A stretch of DNA of 36,786 nucleotides from CACORA01 sp044234625 (GCA_044234625.1 JBIIIP010000015.1:1-36786); one strand, 5' to 3'; counted from the stretch's first letter, positions 25,466-34,431 are shown. Notes: generated from the letters alone by a model not told the origin. Translations and numbers: made by a program.

Positions 25466-25852
25466 TCAGGTGCCGCCGGTCTGGCCGTCTTCGGGCCCGC
25501 CCAGAACCTTGCTCACGCTCGACAGGGTGACTGTGATCTTCACGTTCGCGGCATCGTCGACCTTGAGCACGACCTGCTCGTTGTCGCGATCGACGTTCGC
25601 CACGATGCCGTAGATGCCCGAGGCCGTGACCACGCGGTCGTTTTTCTTGAGGGCCGCCAGCAGTTCCTGCTGCCGCTTCATCTTCTCCCGCTCAGGCCGG
25701 TAGAGCAGGAACCACGCCACCACCACGATGGCCAGCATCGGCAGGTAGGTGAGCAGCATCTCGAGCCCGCCCGGCTGCCGCTGCGGCTGGCCGGCCGCCT
25801 GGGCCAGGCACACGGCCACGGAAACGGAGGCATGGACGGCGGCAAGAGGCAT
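25466..25852 (-). CDS. yajC: Sec translocase accessory protein YajC
   Basis: 128-residue single-span membrane protein that associates with SecDF. There is an N-terminal signal-like stretch, then the helix MLLTYLPMLAIVVVAWFLLY at about 32-51, followed by RPEREKMKRQQELLAALKKN and a small beta domain (DRVVTASGIYGIVANVDRDNEQVVLKV). The helix-RPxxKxx-hinge pattern and position between tgt and secDF make the call firm. There are 95 nt between the tgt stop and this start. It may start internally near MLLTYLP, which would give a more usual length of about 97. Confidence 0.93.
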   Translation of the reverse strand: MPLAAVHASVSVAVCLAQAAGQPQRQPGGLEMLLTYLPMLAIVVVAWFLLYRPEREKMKRQQELLAALKKNDRVVTASGIYGIVANVDRDNEQVVLKVDDAANVKITVTLSSVSKVLGGPEDGQTGGT

Positions 25853-25947
25853 GGCAAGGCCTGCGGGTACGGCGTTCGGGAAGACCGGAAATGTAGTGGG
25901 CCGTGCGCCAGACCGGCAAGCCCGCCGTCAAACAGCCCGCCGCGGGT

Positions 25948-27072
25948 TCAGTCCTCCGCGTCCGGCGACGCAGCCAGTCGCGCAAGCAGTTCGCTGCGCG
26001 TGGCGGCGAAGGTTCCCGCCGCGATCGCCTCGCGGAGCCGCGCCATGAGCCGTTGGTAGAACGTCAGGTTGTGGATCGAGGCCAGGATCGGCCCAAGCAT
26101 CTCGCCGGCCAGGAAGAGGTGGCGGATGTAGCTGCGGCTGTGGCCGCACGCGATGCACGGGCAACCGGCCTCGAGCGGCTCCTGCTCGGTCGCATGCCGC
26201 GCGTTTTTCAGCCGCACGGGGCCGGCGAACGTGTACACGAATGAATTGCGGCCGCACCGCGTGGGGAGCACGCAGTCGAACATGTCGATGCCGACCGCCA
26301 CCGCCTCGATGATGTCGCGCGGCTGGCCCACGCCCATCAGGTACCGAGGCTTGTCGACCGGCAGGTGGGGCGTTGTCGCGCGGAGCGTCGCATCCATCGC
26401 CGCGGGCCCCTCCCCCACGGACAGGCCCCCCACGGCATACCCGGGAAAATCCATGGCCCGCAGCCGCTCCGCGCTCTCCTGCCGCAGGTCGGGATCGAGC
26501 CCCCCCTGCACGATGGCGAAGAGCGCCTGGTCCTCACGCCGGTGCGCGGCCCGGCACCGATCGGCCCACCGCAACGCCCGCCGCATCGCCTCTTCCACCA
26601 CCTCGCGCGGGGCCGGCAGCGCCACGACGTGGTCGAGCTGCATCGCCACGTCGGCCCCGATCCGCTCCTGGATCCGCATCGAAGCCTCGGGCGTGAGCTC
26701 GATCTTCGTGCCGTCGATGTGCGAGCGGAAAAATGCCCCGGCTTCCGTCACCTTCACCTGCTGCGCCAGGCTGAACACCTGAAACCCGCCGCTGTCGGTG
26801 AGCGTGGGGCCGTTCCACCCCATGAACCGCGCCAGCCCCCCGCCCTGCTCCACCACCGCCTCGCCGGGCCGCAGGTGGAGATGGTAGGCGTTGCCGAGCA
26901 CCATCTTTGCGCCGCTTTCGCGGACCCGCCCGATATCGACCCCCTTCACCGTGGCCATCGTCCCCACGGGCATGAACACGGGCGTGGGCACGCTCCCATG
27001 CGGCGTCGAGAGCATGCCCGCGCGGGCCGCACCGTCCGTCGCCTCGACCGTAAACGCAAACCCGGGCTGCAT
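25948..27072 (-). CDS. tgt: tRNA-guanine transglycosylase (queuine tRNA-ribosyltransferase)
   Basis: Exchanges guanine 34 for preQ1 in GUN-anticodon tRNAs. The 374-residue protein has TDSGGFQVFSL with Asp93, FAIVQGGLDPDLR around 185-197, AVGGLSVGEG at 213-222, GIDMFDCVLPTR with the nucleophile aspartate near 263, and the zinc site CPCIACG (Cys304, 306, 309) with His334 in IHNL. Length is typical. The N-terminus FAFTVEATDGAARAG fits the ATG at 27072. It is the first gene of tgt-yajC-secDF. A strong hairpin occupies the ribosome-site region. Confidence 0.97.
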   Translation of the reverse strand: MQPGFAFTVEATDGAARAGMLSTPHGSVPTPVFMPVGTMATVKGVDIGRVRESGAKMVLGNAYHLHLRPGEAVVEQGGGLARFMGWNGPTLTDSGGFQVFSLAQQVKVTEAGAFFRSHIDGTKIELTPEASMRIQERIGADVAMQLDHVVALPAPREVVEEAMRRALRWADRCRAAHRREDQALFAIVQGGLDPDLRQESAERLRAMDFPGYAVGGLSVGEGPAAMDATLRATTPHLPVDKPRYLMGVGQPRDIIEAVAVGIDMFDCVLPTRCGRNSFVYTFAGPVRLKNARHATEQEPLEAGCPCIACGHSRSYIRHLFLAGEMLGPILASIHNLTFYQRLMARLREAIAAGTFAATRSELLARLAASPDAED

Positions 27073-27073
27073 G

Positions 27074-27095
27074 CCGCCAGCCTACCGGCTGGCGG
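27074..27095 (-). promoter_or_regulatory. perfect 9-bp hairpin covering the tgt ribosome-binding region
   Basis: CCGCCAGCC and GGCTGGCGG pair around a 4-nt loop and end one base before the tgt ATG. No Shine-Dalgarno is visible elsewhere in the leader. It could mask initiation or be a protein-binding site. It does not resemble a preQ1 riboswitch. Confidence 0.5.
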
Positions 27096-27237
27096 GCCCC
27101 GGCTTGAAGCGCGAACTGAACGGCACCTTTTTGCGTTGATGCAGGCCGGGAGCAAACGGGAGCGAAGACCTGGCAACCCTGGGGAGACGGAGGCGCCACC
27201 TCAGACGGATACCCTCCGGGCAAGAGGCGCATCCTCG

Positions 27238-27326
27238 CATGGGCAAGGACAGACCAGAGGTCCGTCCCCACGGTGGGAGGGAGACGGAGGCGCAGGGGTC
27301 GGCGAACGCTCGAGGAGCCTTGGGCT
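27238..27326 (-). repeat. 89-bp direct repeat, copy A
   Basis: Nearly identical to 27379-27467 (two mismatches seen). Contains the dispersed 21-nt palindrome at 27247-27267 followed by a module with GGGAGACGGAGGCG. A 15-16 bp piece of that second module recurs alone at 27181-27196. The gap 27073-27475 has no gene that I can support. Confidence 0.9.
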
Positions 27327-27378
27327 GCCTCAGCCCACGCGACAAGACTTTTGCCGCCCCGGAGCCGGTGCGCCGCCA

Positions 27379-27467
27379 CATGGGCAAGGACAGACCAGAG
27401 GTCTGTCCCCACGGTGAGAGGGAGACGGAGGCGCAGGGGTCGGCGAACGCTCGAGGAGCCTTGGGCT
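27379..27467 (-). repeat. 89-bp direct repeat, copy B
   Basis: Second copy, 52 bp after copy A, with the palindrome at 27388-27408. It ends 8 nt from the hppA stop codon. In the hppA transcription direction the palindrome has the same orientation as copies 1 and 2 have to their upstream genes. Confidence 0.9.
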
Positions 27468-27475
27468 ATCGACGA

Positions 27476-30031
27476 CTAGAACCAGCCCATCGCCTCGAGC
27501 GAGTAGCGGACGATGAGCCCGGCCACCACGACGCTCACCATGCTCATGAGCTTCACGAGGATGTTGAGGCTCGGGCCGCTCGTGTCCTTGAAGGGGTCGC
27601 CCACGGTGTCGCCGACGACCGCCGCCTTGTGGGCGTCGGTGCCTTTGCCCCCGTGCACGCCGCTCTCGATGAGCTTCTTGGCATTGTCCCAGGCGCCACC
27701 GGCGTTGGCCATGAACACGGCCAAGCAGAAGCCGGTCGTGAGGCCGCCCACGAGCATGCCCATGACGCCGCCGACGCCGAGCGCCCAGCCCACGACGACC
27801 GGAAGTGCGAGGGCAAGCAGCGACGGCAGCACCATCTCTCTCTGCGCGGCCTTCGTGCTGATCTCGACCGGTGCGGCGTAGTCGGGCTGGTCGGTGCCCT
27901 GCATGATGCCCGGCTTCTCGCGGAACTGCCGGCGGACCTCCTCCACCATGCCCTTGGCGGCCCGCCCCACGGCCTTCATCGTCAGGGCGCAGAACACGAA
28001 CGTGCTCATGGCCCCGATGAACATGCCGACGAGCACCTTGGGATTCATGAGCGTGGCGTCGTAGTGCCGCATGAAGTCGGCCATGCGGGCCTTCTTCACG
28101 GCCACGATCCGGTTTTCACTCTCCAGTTCGGAAATGCCGGCCGCGTCGGGGATCGTCTCGATCACCGACTTCCTCGGCAGCTTCTCGAAATCCGGGATCG
28201 CCTTCCGGTCGAGGATCATCCACGAGGTGTTCTTGGCCGGCTCCGAGCCGAGTTGCACGGCGATGCCATTGGCAAGTTTCACCCACTGCCCCTCGGTGAG
28301 CAGCTCCCGCTTGCCGCCGACCGTGAGGAACTGGTTGGGCGTGCCTTCCTCGTTCTCCGCGACGGCCTGGCCCCAGCGCTCGAAGCCGATCCGCACCTCT
28401 TCCACGTAGGCGGCCAGGAGGGCCAGCGCCGTGAGAGCCGCCGAGCCGATGGCGAAGCCCTTGCCCGTCGCGGCCGTGGTGTTGCCCAGGGCGTCGAGGG
28501 CGTCGGTCCGCTCGCGGACGATTTCGGGCAGGCCGGCCATCTGGGCGTTGCCGCCGGCGTTGTCGGCGATCGGCCCGTAGGCATCGGTGGCCAGCGTGAT
28601 GCCGAGCGTGGAGAGCATGCCGACGGCGGCGATGCCCACGCCGTAGAGGCCGAGGGCGAAGGCGTTGGGATTCGCGAAGTCGAACCCATTGGCGAACCCG
28701 AAGGAGAGCAGTGTGGCCACGCCGGTGATCAGCACCGGCACCCACGTCGACAGCATCCCCTCGGCAACGCCGCCGATGATGATCGTGGCCGGCCCCGTGA
28801 GGGCCTGGTCGGCCAGATCCTTGGTCGGCTGAAACTCGTTGCTCGTCGAATACTCCGTCCACTTGCCGATGCCCCAGCCAGCGAGGAGGCCGACGATGAC
28901 CGAGAGCGCGACGCCCAGGTAGCCGAACCCGAGGATCAACCCCGTGAGGATGAACGAGGCGACGACGATGGCGACCGTGGAGAAATTGATGCCCTGGGCG
29001 AGGGCCGCGAGGAGAGCCTTTTGCGAGGCGTCTTCCTTGGTCCGCACCTGCCAGATGCCCCAGATGGAGAGCAGGGTGCCCACCGAGGCGATGGCCATCG
29101 GCAGGAACAGGGCCGCCATCTGCATGCTGCCGTCGCCCACGAACGCCGCGACCCCGAGAGCCGCCGTGGCGAGGATGCTGCCGCAGTAGCTCTCGTAGAG
29201 ATCGGCGCCCATGCCGGCGACGTCGCCCACGTTGTCGCCCACGTTGTCCGCGATCGTGGCGGGGTTGCGGGCGTCGTCCTCGGGAATGCTGTGCTCCACC
29301 TTGCCGACGAGGTCGGCGCCGACGTCGGCCGCCTTGGTGAAGATGCCGCCCCCCACCCGGGCGAAGAGCGCCTGCGAACTGGCCCCCATGCCGAAGCAGA
29401 GCATCGTCACGGTGATCTCCTCGAGCGACAGCGGCTTGAAGCCGAGCATCGGGACGAGCCAATACAGGATGAAGAACCACAGCATGATGTCGAGCAGCCC
29501 AAGGCCCACGACCGTGAGCCCCATCACGGCACCCGAGCGGAAGGCCACCTGCAGGCCTTCATTGAGGCTCCGCTCGGCGCCCGCGGCTGTGCGGTTGCTG
29601 GCGAGCGTGGCCGTCTTCATGCCGAACCAGCCCGCCAGGCCGGAGAACAGGCCGCCGGAAATGAATGCGAACGGCACCCAGGGGCTCTGCACCCGCAGCC
29701 CGAAGGCCATCACGGCCAGGAGAAGGAAGATCACCAGGAAGAATCCGGCGACGACCTTGTACTGCTGCTTCAGGTAGGCATCGGCGCCGGTGCGGACGAA
29801 GCCGGCGATCTCGATCATTCGCGGGGAGCCGGCCGGCTGCCCCTCCATCCACTTGAAGAAGGTCCACGCCTGCTTGAGGGCGAATACCGCGCCGGCGACT
29901 CCCACGAGCCACCAAAAACCGTAGACGCCAAACAGGGACATCGCCGTGCCATTGGCCTCCTCGGCAGCGGAGGCCAGGGAAGGCATCCAGGCACAGGCGG
30001 CGGCGACGGCGGCAGTGAAGAGGCGATTCAC
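27476..30031 (-). CDS. hppA: membrane-bound pyrophosphatase, K+-dependent type (H+ or Na+ pump)
   Basis: Couples pyrophosphate hydrolysis to ion pumping. 851 residues from the GTG at 30031, chosen for GGGAG 8 nt upstream and because it starts a hydrophobic segment. The substrate loop DVGADLVGKVEHSIPEDDARNPATIADNVGDNVGD lies around 236-270. GNTTAATGKG (517-525) has alanine where K+-independent enzymes have lysine, indicating K+ dependence. An N-terminal signal-like helix and a roughly 110-residue hydrophilic insert at about 548-660 make it longer than the usual 670-770. Whether it pumps H+ or Na+ cannot be decided here. It follows a good promoter and ends beside the 89-bp repeats. Confidence 0.95.
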   Translation of the reverse strand: MNRLFTAAVAAACAWMPSLASAAEEANGTAMSLFGVYGFWWLVGVAGAVFALKQAWTFFKWMEGQPAGSPRMIEIAGFVRTGADAYLKQQYKVVAGFFLVIFLLLAVMAFGLRVQSPWVPFAFISGGLFSGLAGWFGMKTATLASNRTAAGAERSLNEGLQVAFRSGAVMGLTVVGLGLLDIMLWFFILYWLVPMLGFKPLSLEEITVTMLCFGMGASSQALFARVGGGIFTKAADVGADLVGKVEHSIPEDDARNPATIADNVGDNVGDVAGMGADLYESYCGSILATAALGVAAFVGDGSMQMAALFLPMAIASVGTLLSIWGIWQVRTKEDASQKALLAALAQGINFSTVAIVVASFILTGLILGFGYLGVALSVIVGLLAGWGIGKWTEYSTSNEFQPTKDLADQALTGPATIIIGGVAEGMLSTWVPVLITGVATLLSFGFANGFDFANPNAFALGLYGVGIAAVGMLSTLGITLATDAYGPIADNAGGNAQMAGLPEIVRERTDALDALGNTTAATGKGFAIGSAALTALALLAAYVEEVRIGFERWGQAVAENEEGTPNQFLTVGGKRELLTEGQWVKLANGIAVQLGSEPAKNTSWMILDRKAIPDFEKLPRKSVIETIPDAAGISELESENRIVAVKKARMADFMRHYDATLMNPKVLVGMFIGAMSTFVFCALTMKAVGRAAKGMVEEVRRQFREKPGIMQGTDQPDYAAPVEISTKAAQREMVLPSLLALALPVVVGWALGVGGVMGMLVGGLTTGFCLAVFMANAGGAWDNAKKLIESGVHGGKGTDAHKAAVVGDTVGDPFKDTSGPSLNILVKLMSMVSVVVAGLIVRYSLEAMGWF

Positions 30032-30102
30032 GGAGGAGACTCCCGGAGGAAGCGGCGGTGAACGATGAAGAGGCCCAACGACGCCGGCCCCAGAAGCCGC
30101 GA

Positions 30103-30132
30103 ACTTTACTCGCCGCAAAAAACGCATGTCAA
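30103..30132 (-). promoter_or_regulatory. promoter of hppA
   Basis: Minus strand: perfect TTGACA (30132-30127), an 18-nt spacer and TAAAGT (30108-30103), giving a start near 30096 and a 65-nt leader to the GTG at 30031. Confidence 0.55.
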
Positions 30133-30196
30133 ACACCCCGCGCCGCGGACGGGTGTTATGCGTGCGCCCAGTCCTCCACGCGGCTGCGCGTTTTCC

Positions 30197-30231
30197 GGCA
30201 GCCAGCTCCCGGCAGCCAGCTCCCGGCAGCC
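30197..30231. repeat. short tandem repeat between ugd and hppA
   Basis: Unit GGCAGCCAGCTCCC occurs twice plus a partial third copy. The 224-nt gap 30032-30255 otherwise holds the hppA promoter and no gene. Confidence 0.75.
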
Positions 30232-30255
30232 GCGCGATGCGGCCCAGCCGCCCGA

Positions 30256-31572
30256 TCAGCCGCCGCGGACGGGCATCTTGCCGATGCAGTGGTAGTCAAA
30301 CCCACGGGCGCGCATGTCGGCGGGCTGGTAAAGGTTGCGGCCATCGACGATCGTGCGGGACTTCATCCGCCGCGCCATCTCTTCGAAGTCGGGCCGGCGG
30401 AAGTCGCCCCACTCGGTCACGATCGCCAGACAATCGGCCCCGTCGAGCGCCGCCATGGCGCTCGGGGCGTAGGCCAGGCGGTCGCCGTAGATCGCCCGCA
30501 CGTTGTCCATCGCCTCTGGATCGAACACGGTGACCGTGGCCCCTCCCGCCAGCAACCGGTCAATCAGATCGATGGCCGGCGCGTCGCGGACGTCGTCCGT
30601 CCGCGGCTTAAAGGCCAGACCCCACACGGCGATCGCCCGGCCCGCGAGGTCGCCCCCGAAGTGGGCCGCGATCTTCTCGCCCAGCACCTGCTTCTGCGCC
30701 AGGTTCGTGTCGTGGACCGCAGAGAGAATCCGCGGGGCCACGCCCTTGTCGCGGGCCATCACGGCCAGCGCCTGCACGTCCTTGGGAAAGCAGCTGCCGC
30801 CGTAGCCGGCGCCGGGAAAGAGAAAGGCGAAGCCGATGCGGCTGTCGTGGCCGATGCCGCGGCGGACGTCGTCGATGTCGGCCTCCATCCTCTCGCACAG
30901 GTTGGCCACCTCGTTGATGAAGGAAATCTTCGTGGCGAGTAGCGCGTTGGCGACGTATTTCGTCATCTCCGAGCTCTCCGGAGACATGACGAGAAACGGG
31001 TTCTCCGTGCGCAGGAAGGGGAGGTAGAGGCCACGCAGGACCTCCCCCACCTCGGCCGTTCGCACACCCACGACGACGCGGTCGGGCTTCTGAAAATCCT
31101 CGATCGCGGCCCCCTCCTTGAGAAACTCCGGGTTGCTCGCCACGCGGCACTGCCGGCCGGTCCGCTCCGCGAGCCGTTTCTCGATCCCCGCACAGGTGCC
31201 GACAGGCACCGTGCTCTTCGTCACCACGACGGCCCGCGGCTGGAGATGCGGAGCGATCGCATCGACCACCTTCCACAGGGCCGACAAATCGGCCGAGCCA
31301 TCGGCCGCAGGAGGCGTGCCGACGGCCAGAAACACCACCTCCGCCTCGCGGATCGCCGCCGCGGTGTCGGTCGTGAAAAGCAGCCGGCCCGCCTTGGCGT
31401 TCCGCACCACGAGCTCCTCGAGCCCGGGCTCGTAGATCGGGATCTCGCCGCGGTTGAGCCTGCCGATCTTCTCGGCGTTGATGTCAAGGCAGGTGACCGT
31501 GTTGCCGCTGTCTGCCAGGCACGTGCCCGTCACGAGCCCCACGTAGCCGGTGCCGACGACGCCGATTTTCAT
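30256..31572 (-). CDS. ugd: UDP-glucose 6-dehydrogenase family protein
   Basis: NAD-dependent two-step oxidation of UDP-glucose to UDP-glucuronate for polysaccharide or lipid glycosylation. 438 residues with the Rossmann motif GVVGTGYVG at 4-12, VGTPPAADGSADL at 84-96, KSTVPVGT at 119-126, NPEFLKEG at 147-154 and the catalytic Cys261 in GYGGSCFPKD. The ATG at 31572 has GAGGGG about 9 nt upstream. It lies 63 nt after gyrA on the same strand, so it may be read from the gyrA promoter unless the hairpin between them stops transcription. Related UDP-sugar dehydrogenases (UDP-ManNAc) are less likely given overall similarity to the Ugd/TuaD pattern. Confidence 0.93.
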   Translation of the reverse strand: MKIGVVGTGYVGLVTGTCLADSGNTVTCLDINAEKIGRLNRGEIPIYEPGLEELVVRNAKAGRLLFTTDTAAAIREAEVVFLAVGTPPAADGSADLSALWKVVDAIAPHLQPRAVVVTKSTVPVGTCAGIEKRLAERTGRQCRVASNPEFLKEGAAIEDFQKPDRVVVGVRTAEVGEVLRGLYLPFLRTENPFLVMSPESSEMTKYVANALLATKISFINEVANLCERMEADIDDVRRGIGHDSRIGFAFLFPGAGYGGSCFPKDVQALAVMARDKGVAPRILSAVHDTNLAQKQVLGEKIAAHFGGDLAGRAIAVWGLAFKPRTDDVRDAPAIDLIDRLLAGGATVTVFDPEAMDNVRAIYGDRLAYAPSAMAALDGADCLAIVTEWGDFRRPDFEEMARRMKSRTIVDGRNLYQPADMRARGFDYHCIGKMPVRGG

Positions 31573-31617
31573 GCCGGAATCCCCTCTCGAAACACGGACC
31601 GACGGACGCAGGCCGCG

Positions 31618-31635
31618 GCCGGGCTGCTGCCCGGC
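31618..31635 (-). terminator. hairpin directly after the gyrA stop
   Basis: GCCGGGC/GCCCGGC arms around a 4-nt loop begin right after the stop at 31636. There is no T-tract, so this may be an attenuator or a 3'-end stabiliser rather than a full terminator. Confidence 0.4.
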
Positions 31636-34377
31636 CTACTCGGCGGGCGTCTCGTCGGCCTCCTCTTGCTCGCTCGGCGGCACGGTCACCATCGCGGCGA
31701 GCGTGTCGTTGTCGTCGAGCCGCATGATCCGGACGCCCTGCGTGTTGCGGCCCATCGGCCGAATCTCGCGGACGTTCACCCGCTGGATCTTGCCGCGGGC
31801 CGTCATCATCAGCACCTGGTCCTCGTCGCGGACCGACACGATCGACACGACCTGGCCGTTGCGGGCGGTGGCCTTGATGTCGCGGATGCCCTTGCCGCCC
31901 CGGTGCTGCGTGCGATACCGCATGCCGCTGGAGCCCTCGGCATCACCTTCGTCGCCACTGTCGGGAGCCTCGGCCGCCTCGGCTTCGCCCTCCTCCCCGG
32001 GAGCGGGGCCGGAGAGCGGATTGCCGACGCCGAACTGCGTCCGCTTGCCGTAGCCGTTCTCGCAGACCGTGAGCAGGGTGGCCTCGGGATCGGCCACGAC
32101 CATCCCCACGAGCCGGTCACCGGCTCCCACTTTGATGCCCCGCACGCCGCTGGTGTCGCGGCCCATCGGACGGACGTCGGATTCGGGAAACCGGATCGCC
32201 ATCCCCTTGGCAGTGGCGAGCACGAGTTCGTCGCCCGACTTGGTGACCACGGCATCCACGAGTTCGTCGCCTTCGCGGAGCTTGACGGCGATGAGGCCCT
32301 TCGTGCGCCGGCGTCGATACTGCTCCAGAGCCGTCTTCTTCACCATGCCGCTGCGGGTGGCGAGGAGAAGGTATTGGTCGGGTTCCTCGAACCCGGAGAC
32401 GGCGCGGCAGTCGGCCACCTTCTCGCCCGGCTCGAACTCCAGGAGATTCACCAGCGCCCGCCCCTTCGCGTCGCGGGCCAGCTCGGGCAATTCGAAGACC
32501 CGCATGGAAAACACCTTGCCCAGAGTCGTGAAGAAGAGCAGCCAATCGTGGGTGCTGGCCACGAAGAGATGCTCAATTGGATCCTCCTCGTCGGTGCTGG
32601 CCCCCTTGAGCCCCTTGCCACCGCGGCGTTGGGCCCGGTAGGTGTCGGCGGCGGTCCGCTTCACGTAGCCGGCCCGGCTGATCGTGACCACCATCGTGGC
32701 CTCCGTGATCAGCTCAGCCATGTCACGGATGTCGCCCGCCTCGCCGCTGATCTCGGTACGACGCTCGTCGGCCTGCTTGGTCTCGAGTTCGAGCAATTCC
32801 TCGCGGATCAGCGCCTTGATGTTCGCCTCGCTGGAGAGGATGCGGCGGAACTCGCCGATCTTGGTGAGCAGTTCGCGATGCTCGCCGGAGAGCTTCTCCT
32901 GCTCGAGGTTGACGAGCTGGCCGAGCGTGAGCCGGAGGATGGCATCGGCCTGCACCGGGGAGAGCGCGAAGGATTCGGCCCGCCCCTTCTCCTCGACGAG
33001 GATCGAGAAGCCATCGGCGCCCAGCGCCCGCTCCAGGAGGGCGGCCGGGGTCTGTAGCGCCACCAGCCGCTCCTTCGCCTCGGCCTGCGATTTGGAACTG
33101 CGGATGATGCGGATCACCTCGTCGATGTTCGCCAGGGCGACGAGCAGTCCCTCGAGCGTATGCTTCCGGCTGCGGGCCTTGGCCAGCAGGTGCTGCGTGC
33201 GGCGGCGGAGCACCGTGGTGCGGTGGCGGAGGAACTCCTCCAGCAGGCTCTTGAAGGAGAGGATCCGCGGCTTACCGTCGACGAGGGCCAGGAAGATGAG
33301 CGAAAACGTCGTCTGCAACGGCGAGAACTGGTAGAGCTGGTTGAGGACCACATCCGGGTCGGCGTCGCGCTTCAGTTCGAGGATCAGCCGCACCGGCTCC
33401 TTGAGGTCGCTCTCGTTGCGGATCGCCGAGATGCCCTTGATGCGGTCGTCGCTGACCAGTTCGGCGATCTTCTCCTCGATCGCGTCGCGGGTCTGCTGGT
33501 AGGGAATCTCCGTGACGACGATGCGGTGCCGGTTCTTGCCGAACTCCTCCACGTGGGCCCGGGCCCGGAGCGTGATCGTGCTGCGTCCCGTGAGATAGCC
33601 ACGGGCGAGAGCCTCGCGGCCCATGACGATGCCGCCGGTGGGAAAATCGGGGCCCGGCACGATCTCCAGCAGCTCGGCCATCGACAGCCCGGGGGTGTCG
33701 ATGAGCCTCACCAGCGCCCGGCAGACCTCGCCGAGGTTGTGCGGCGGGATGCTCGTGGCCATGCCCACGGCGATGCCGCCGGCTCCGTTGACGACGAGGT
33801 TGGGAAACCGGCTCGGCAGCACGACCGGCTCGGTGTTCCGCTCGTCGTAGGTGGGCACGAAGTCGACGGTGTCGAGCTCCAGGTCGTCGAGCATGAGGGC
33901 CGCGATCGGCGACAGCCGGGCCTCGGTGTAACGCATGGCGGCTGCAGGCAGGCCGGCAACCGAGCCGAAGTTGCCCTGCTTGTCGACCAGCACGTGCCGC
34001 ATGTTCCATTCCTGGGCCATGCGCACGAGCGTCGGATAGATCACGCTCTCGCCGTGCGGGTGGTAGTTGCCGCTGGTGTCGCCGGAAATTTTGGCGCACT
34101 TCACACGGGCGGCGCCGGGAGAGAGATTCAGATCGTTCATGGCGACGAGAATCCGCCGCTGCGAGGGCTTGAGCCCGTCACGCACATCGGGCAACGCCCG
34201 GCTGACGATCACGCTCATCGCGTACGTCAGGTAGCTGTCCTTCAGCTCCTGCTCGATCGGCAACTCGATGAGGCGGCCACCCGCGCTGTCACGCAGGCCG
34301 GCCGGCTCGGGCGGCTGGCCTCCCGAGGGATCGTCCGCCGCACTGCCCCCACCTGCCGGGTCGACGTCGTCTGCCAA
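31636..34377 (-). CDS. gyrA: DNA gyrase subunit A
   Basis: Breakage-reunion subunit of gyrase, 913 residues. The TTG start at 34377 is supported by GGAG 8 nt upstream and a good promoter. A low-complexity N-terminal tail (to about 35) precedes the winged-helix domain. The quinolone pocket reads NYHPHGESVIYPTLVRMAQ (104-122), catalytic Tyr150 sits in AAAMRYTEARL, and the GyrA box QRRGGKG is at 583-589, so it is gyrase rather than ParC. The C-terminal beta-pinwheel has an acidic insert at about 790-816 followed by a second box-like QHRGGKG. The residue matching E. coli Asp87 is proline (115). Confidence 0.96.
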   Translation of the reverse strand: MADDVDPAGGGSAADDPSGGQPPEPAGLRDSAGGRLIELPIEQELKDSYLTYAMSVIVSRALPDVRDGLKPSQRRILVAMNDLNLSPGAARVKCAKISGDTSGNYHPHGESVIYPTLVRMAQEWNMRHVLVDKQGNFGSVAGLPAAAMRYTEARLSPIAALMLDDLELDTVDFVPTYDERNTEPVVLPSRFPNLVVNGAGGIAVGMATSIPPHNLGEVCRALVRLIDTPGLSMAELLEIVPGPDFPTGGIVMGREALARGYLTGRSTITLRARAHVEEFGKNRHRIVVTEIPYQQTRDAIEEKIAELVSDDRIKGISAIRNESDLKEPVRLILELKRDADPDVVLNQLYQFSPLQTTFSLIFLALVDGKPRILSFKSLLEEFLRHRTTVLRRRTQHLLAKARSRKHTLEGLLVALANIDEVIRIIRSSKSQAEAKERLVALQTPAALLERALGADGFSILVEEKGRAESFALSPVQADAILRLTLGQLVNLEQEKLSGEHRELLTKIGEFRRILSSEANIKALIREELLELETKQADERRTEISGEAGDIRDMAELITEATMVVTISRAGYVKRTAADTYRAQRRGGKGLKGASTDEEDPIEHLFVASTHDWLLFFTTLGKVFSMRVFELPELARDAKGRALVNLLEFEPGEKVADCRAVSGFEEPDQYLLLATRSGMVKKTALEQYRRRRTKGLIAVKLREGDELVDAVVTKSGDELVLATAKGMAIRFPESDVRPMGRDTSGVRGIKVGAGDRLVGMVVADPEATLLTVCENGYGKRTQFGVGNPLSGPAPGEEGEAEAAEAPDSGDEGDAEGSSGMRYRTQHRGGKGIRDIKATARNGQVVSIVSVRDEDQVLMMTARGKIQRVNVREIRPMGRNTQGVRIMRLDDNDTLAAMVTVPPSEQEEADETPAE

Positions 34378-34431
34378 AGATCACTCTCCAACCTCGAGAA
34401 CACCCCCGCCAAGCGCGGCCGGGAACGCTTG

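Noticed and set aside
27074..27126. preQ1 riboswitch upstream of tgt
   Set aside because: No A-rich tail or pseudoknot pattern typical of preQ1 riboswitches; only a plain hairpin.
27238..27467. CRISPR array
   Set aside because: Only two long repeats with internal palindrome and no regular spacers or cas genes.
27239..30061. Long plus-strand open frame antisense to hppA
   Set aside because: It is a shadow of a GC-rich gene: Arg/His/Glu/Gly-rich, no domains, and the antisense protein is unmistakable.
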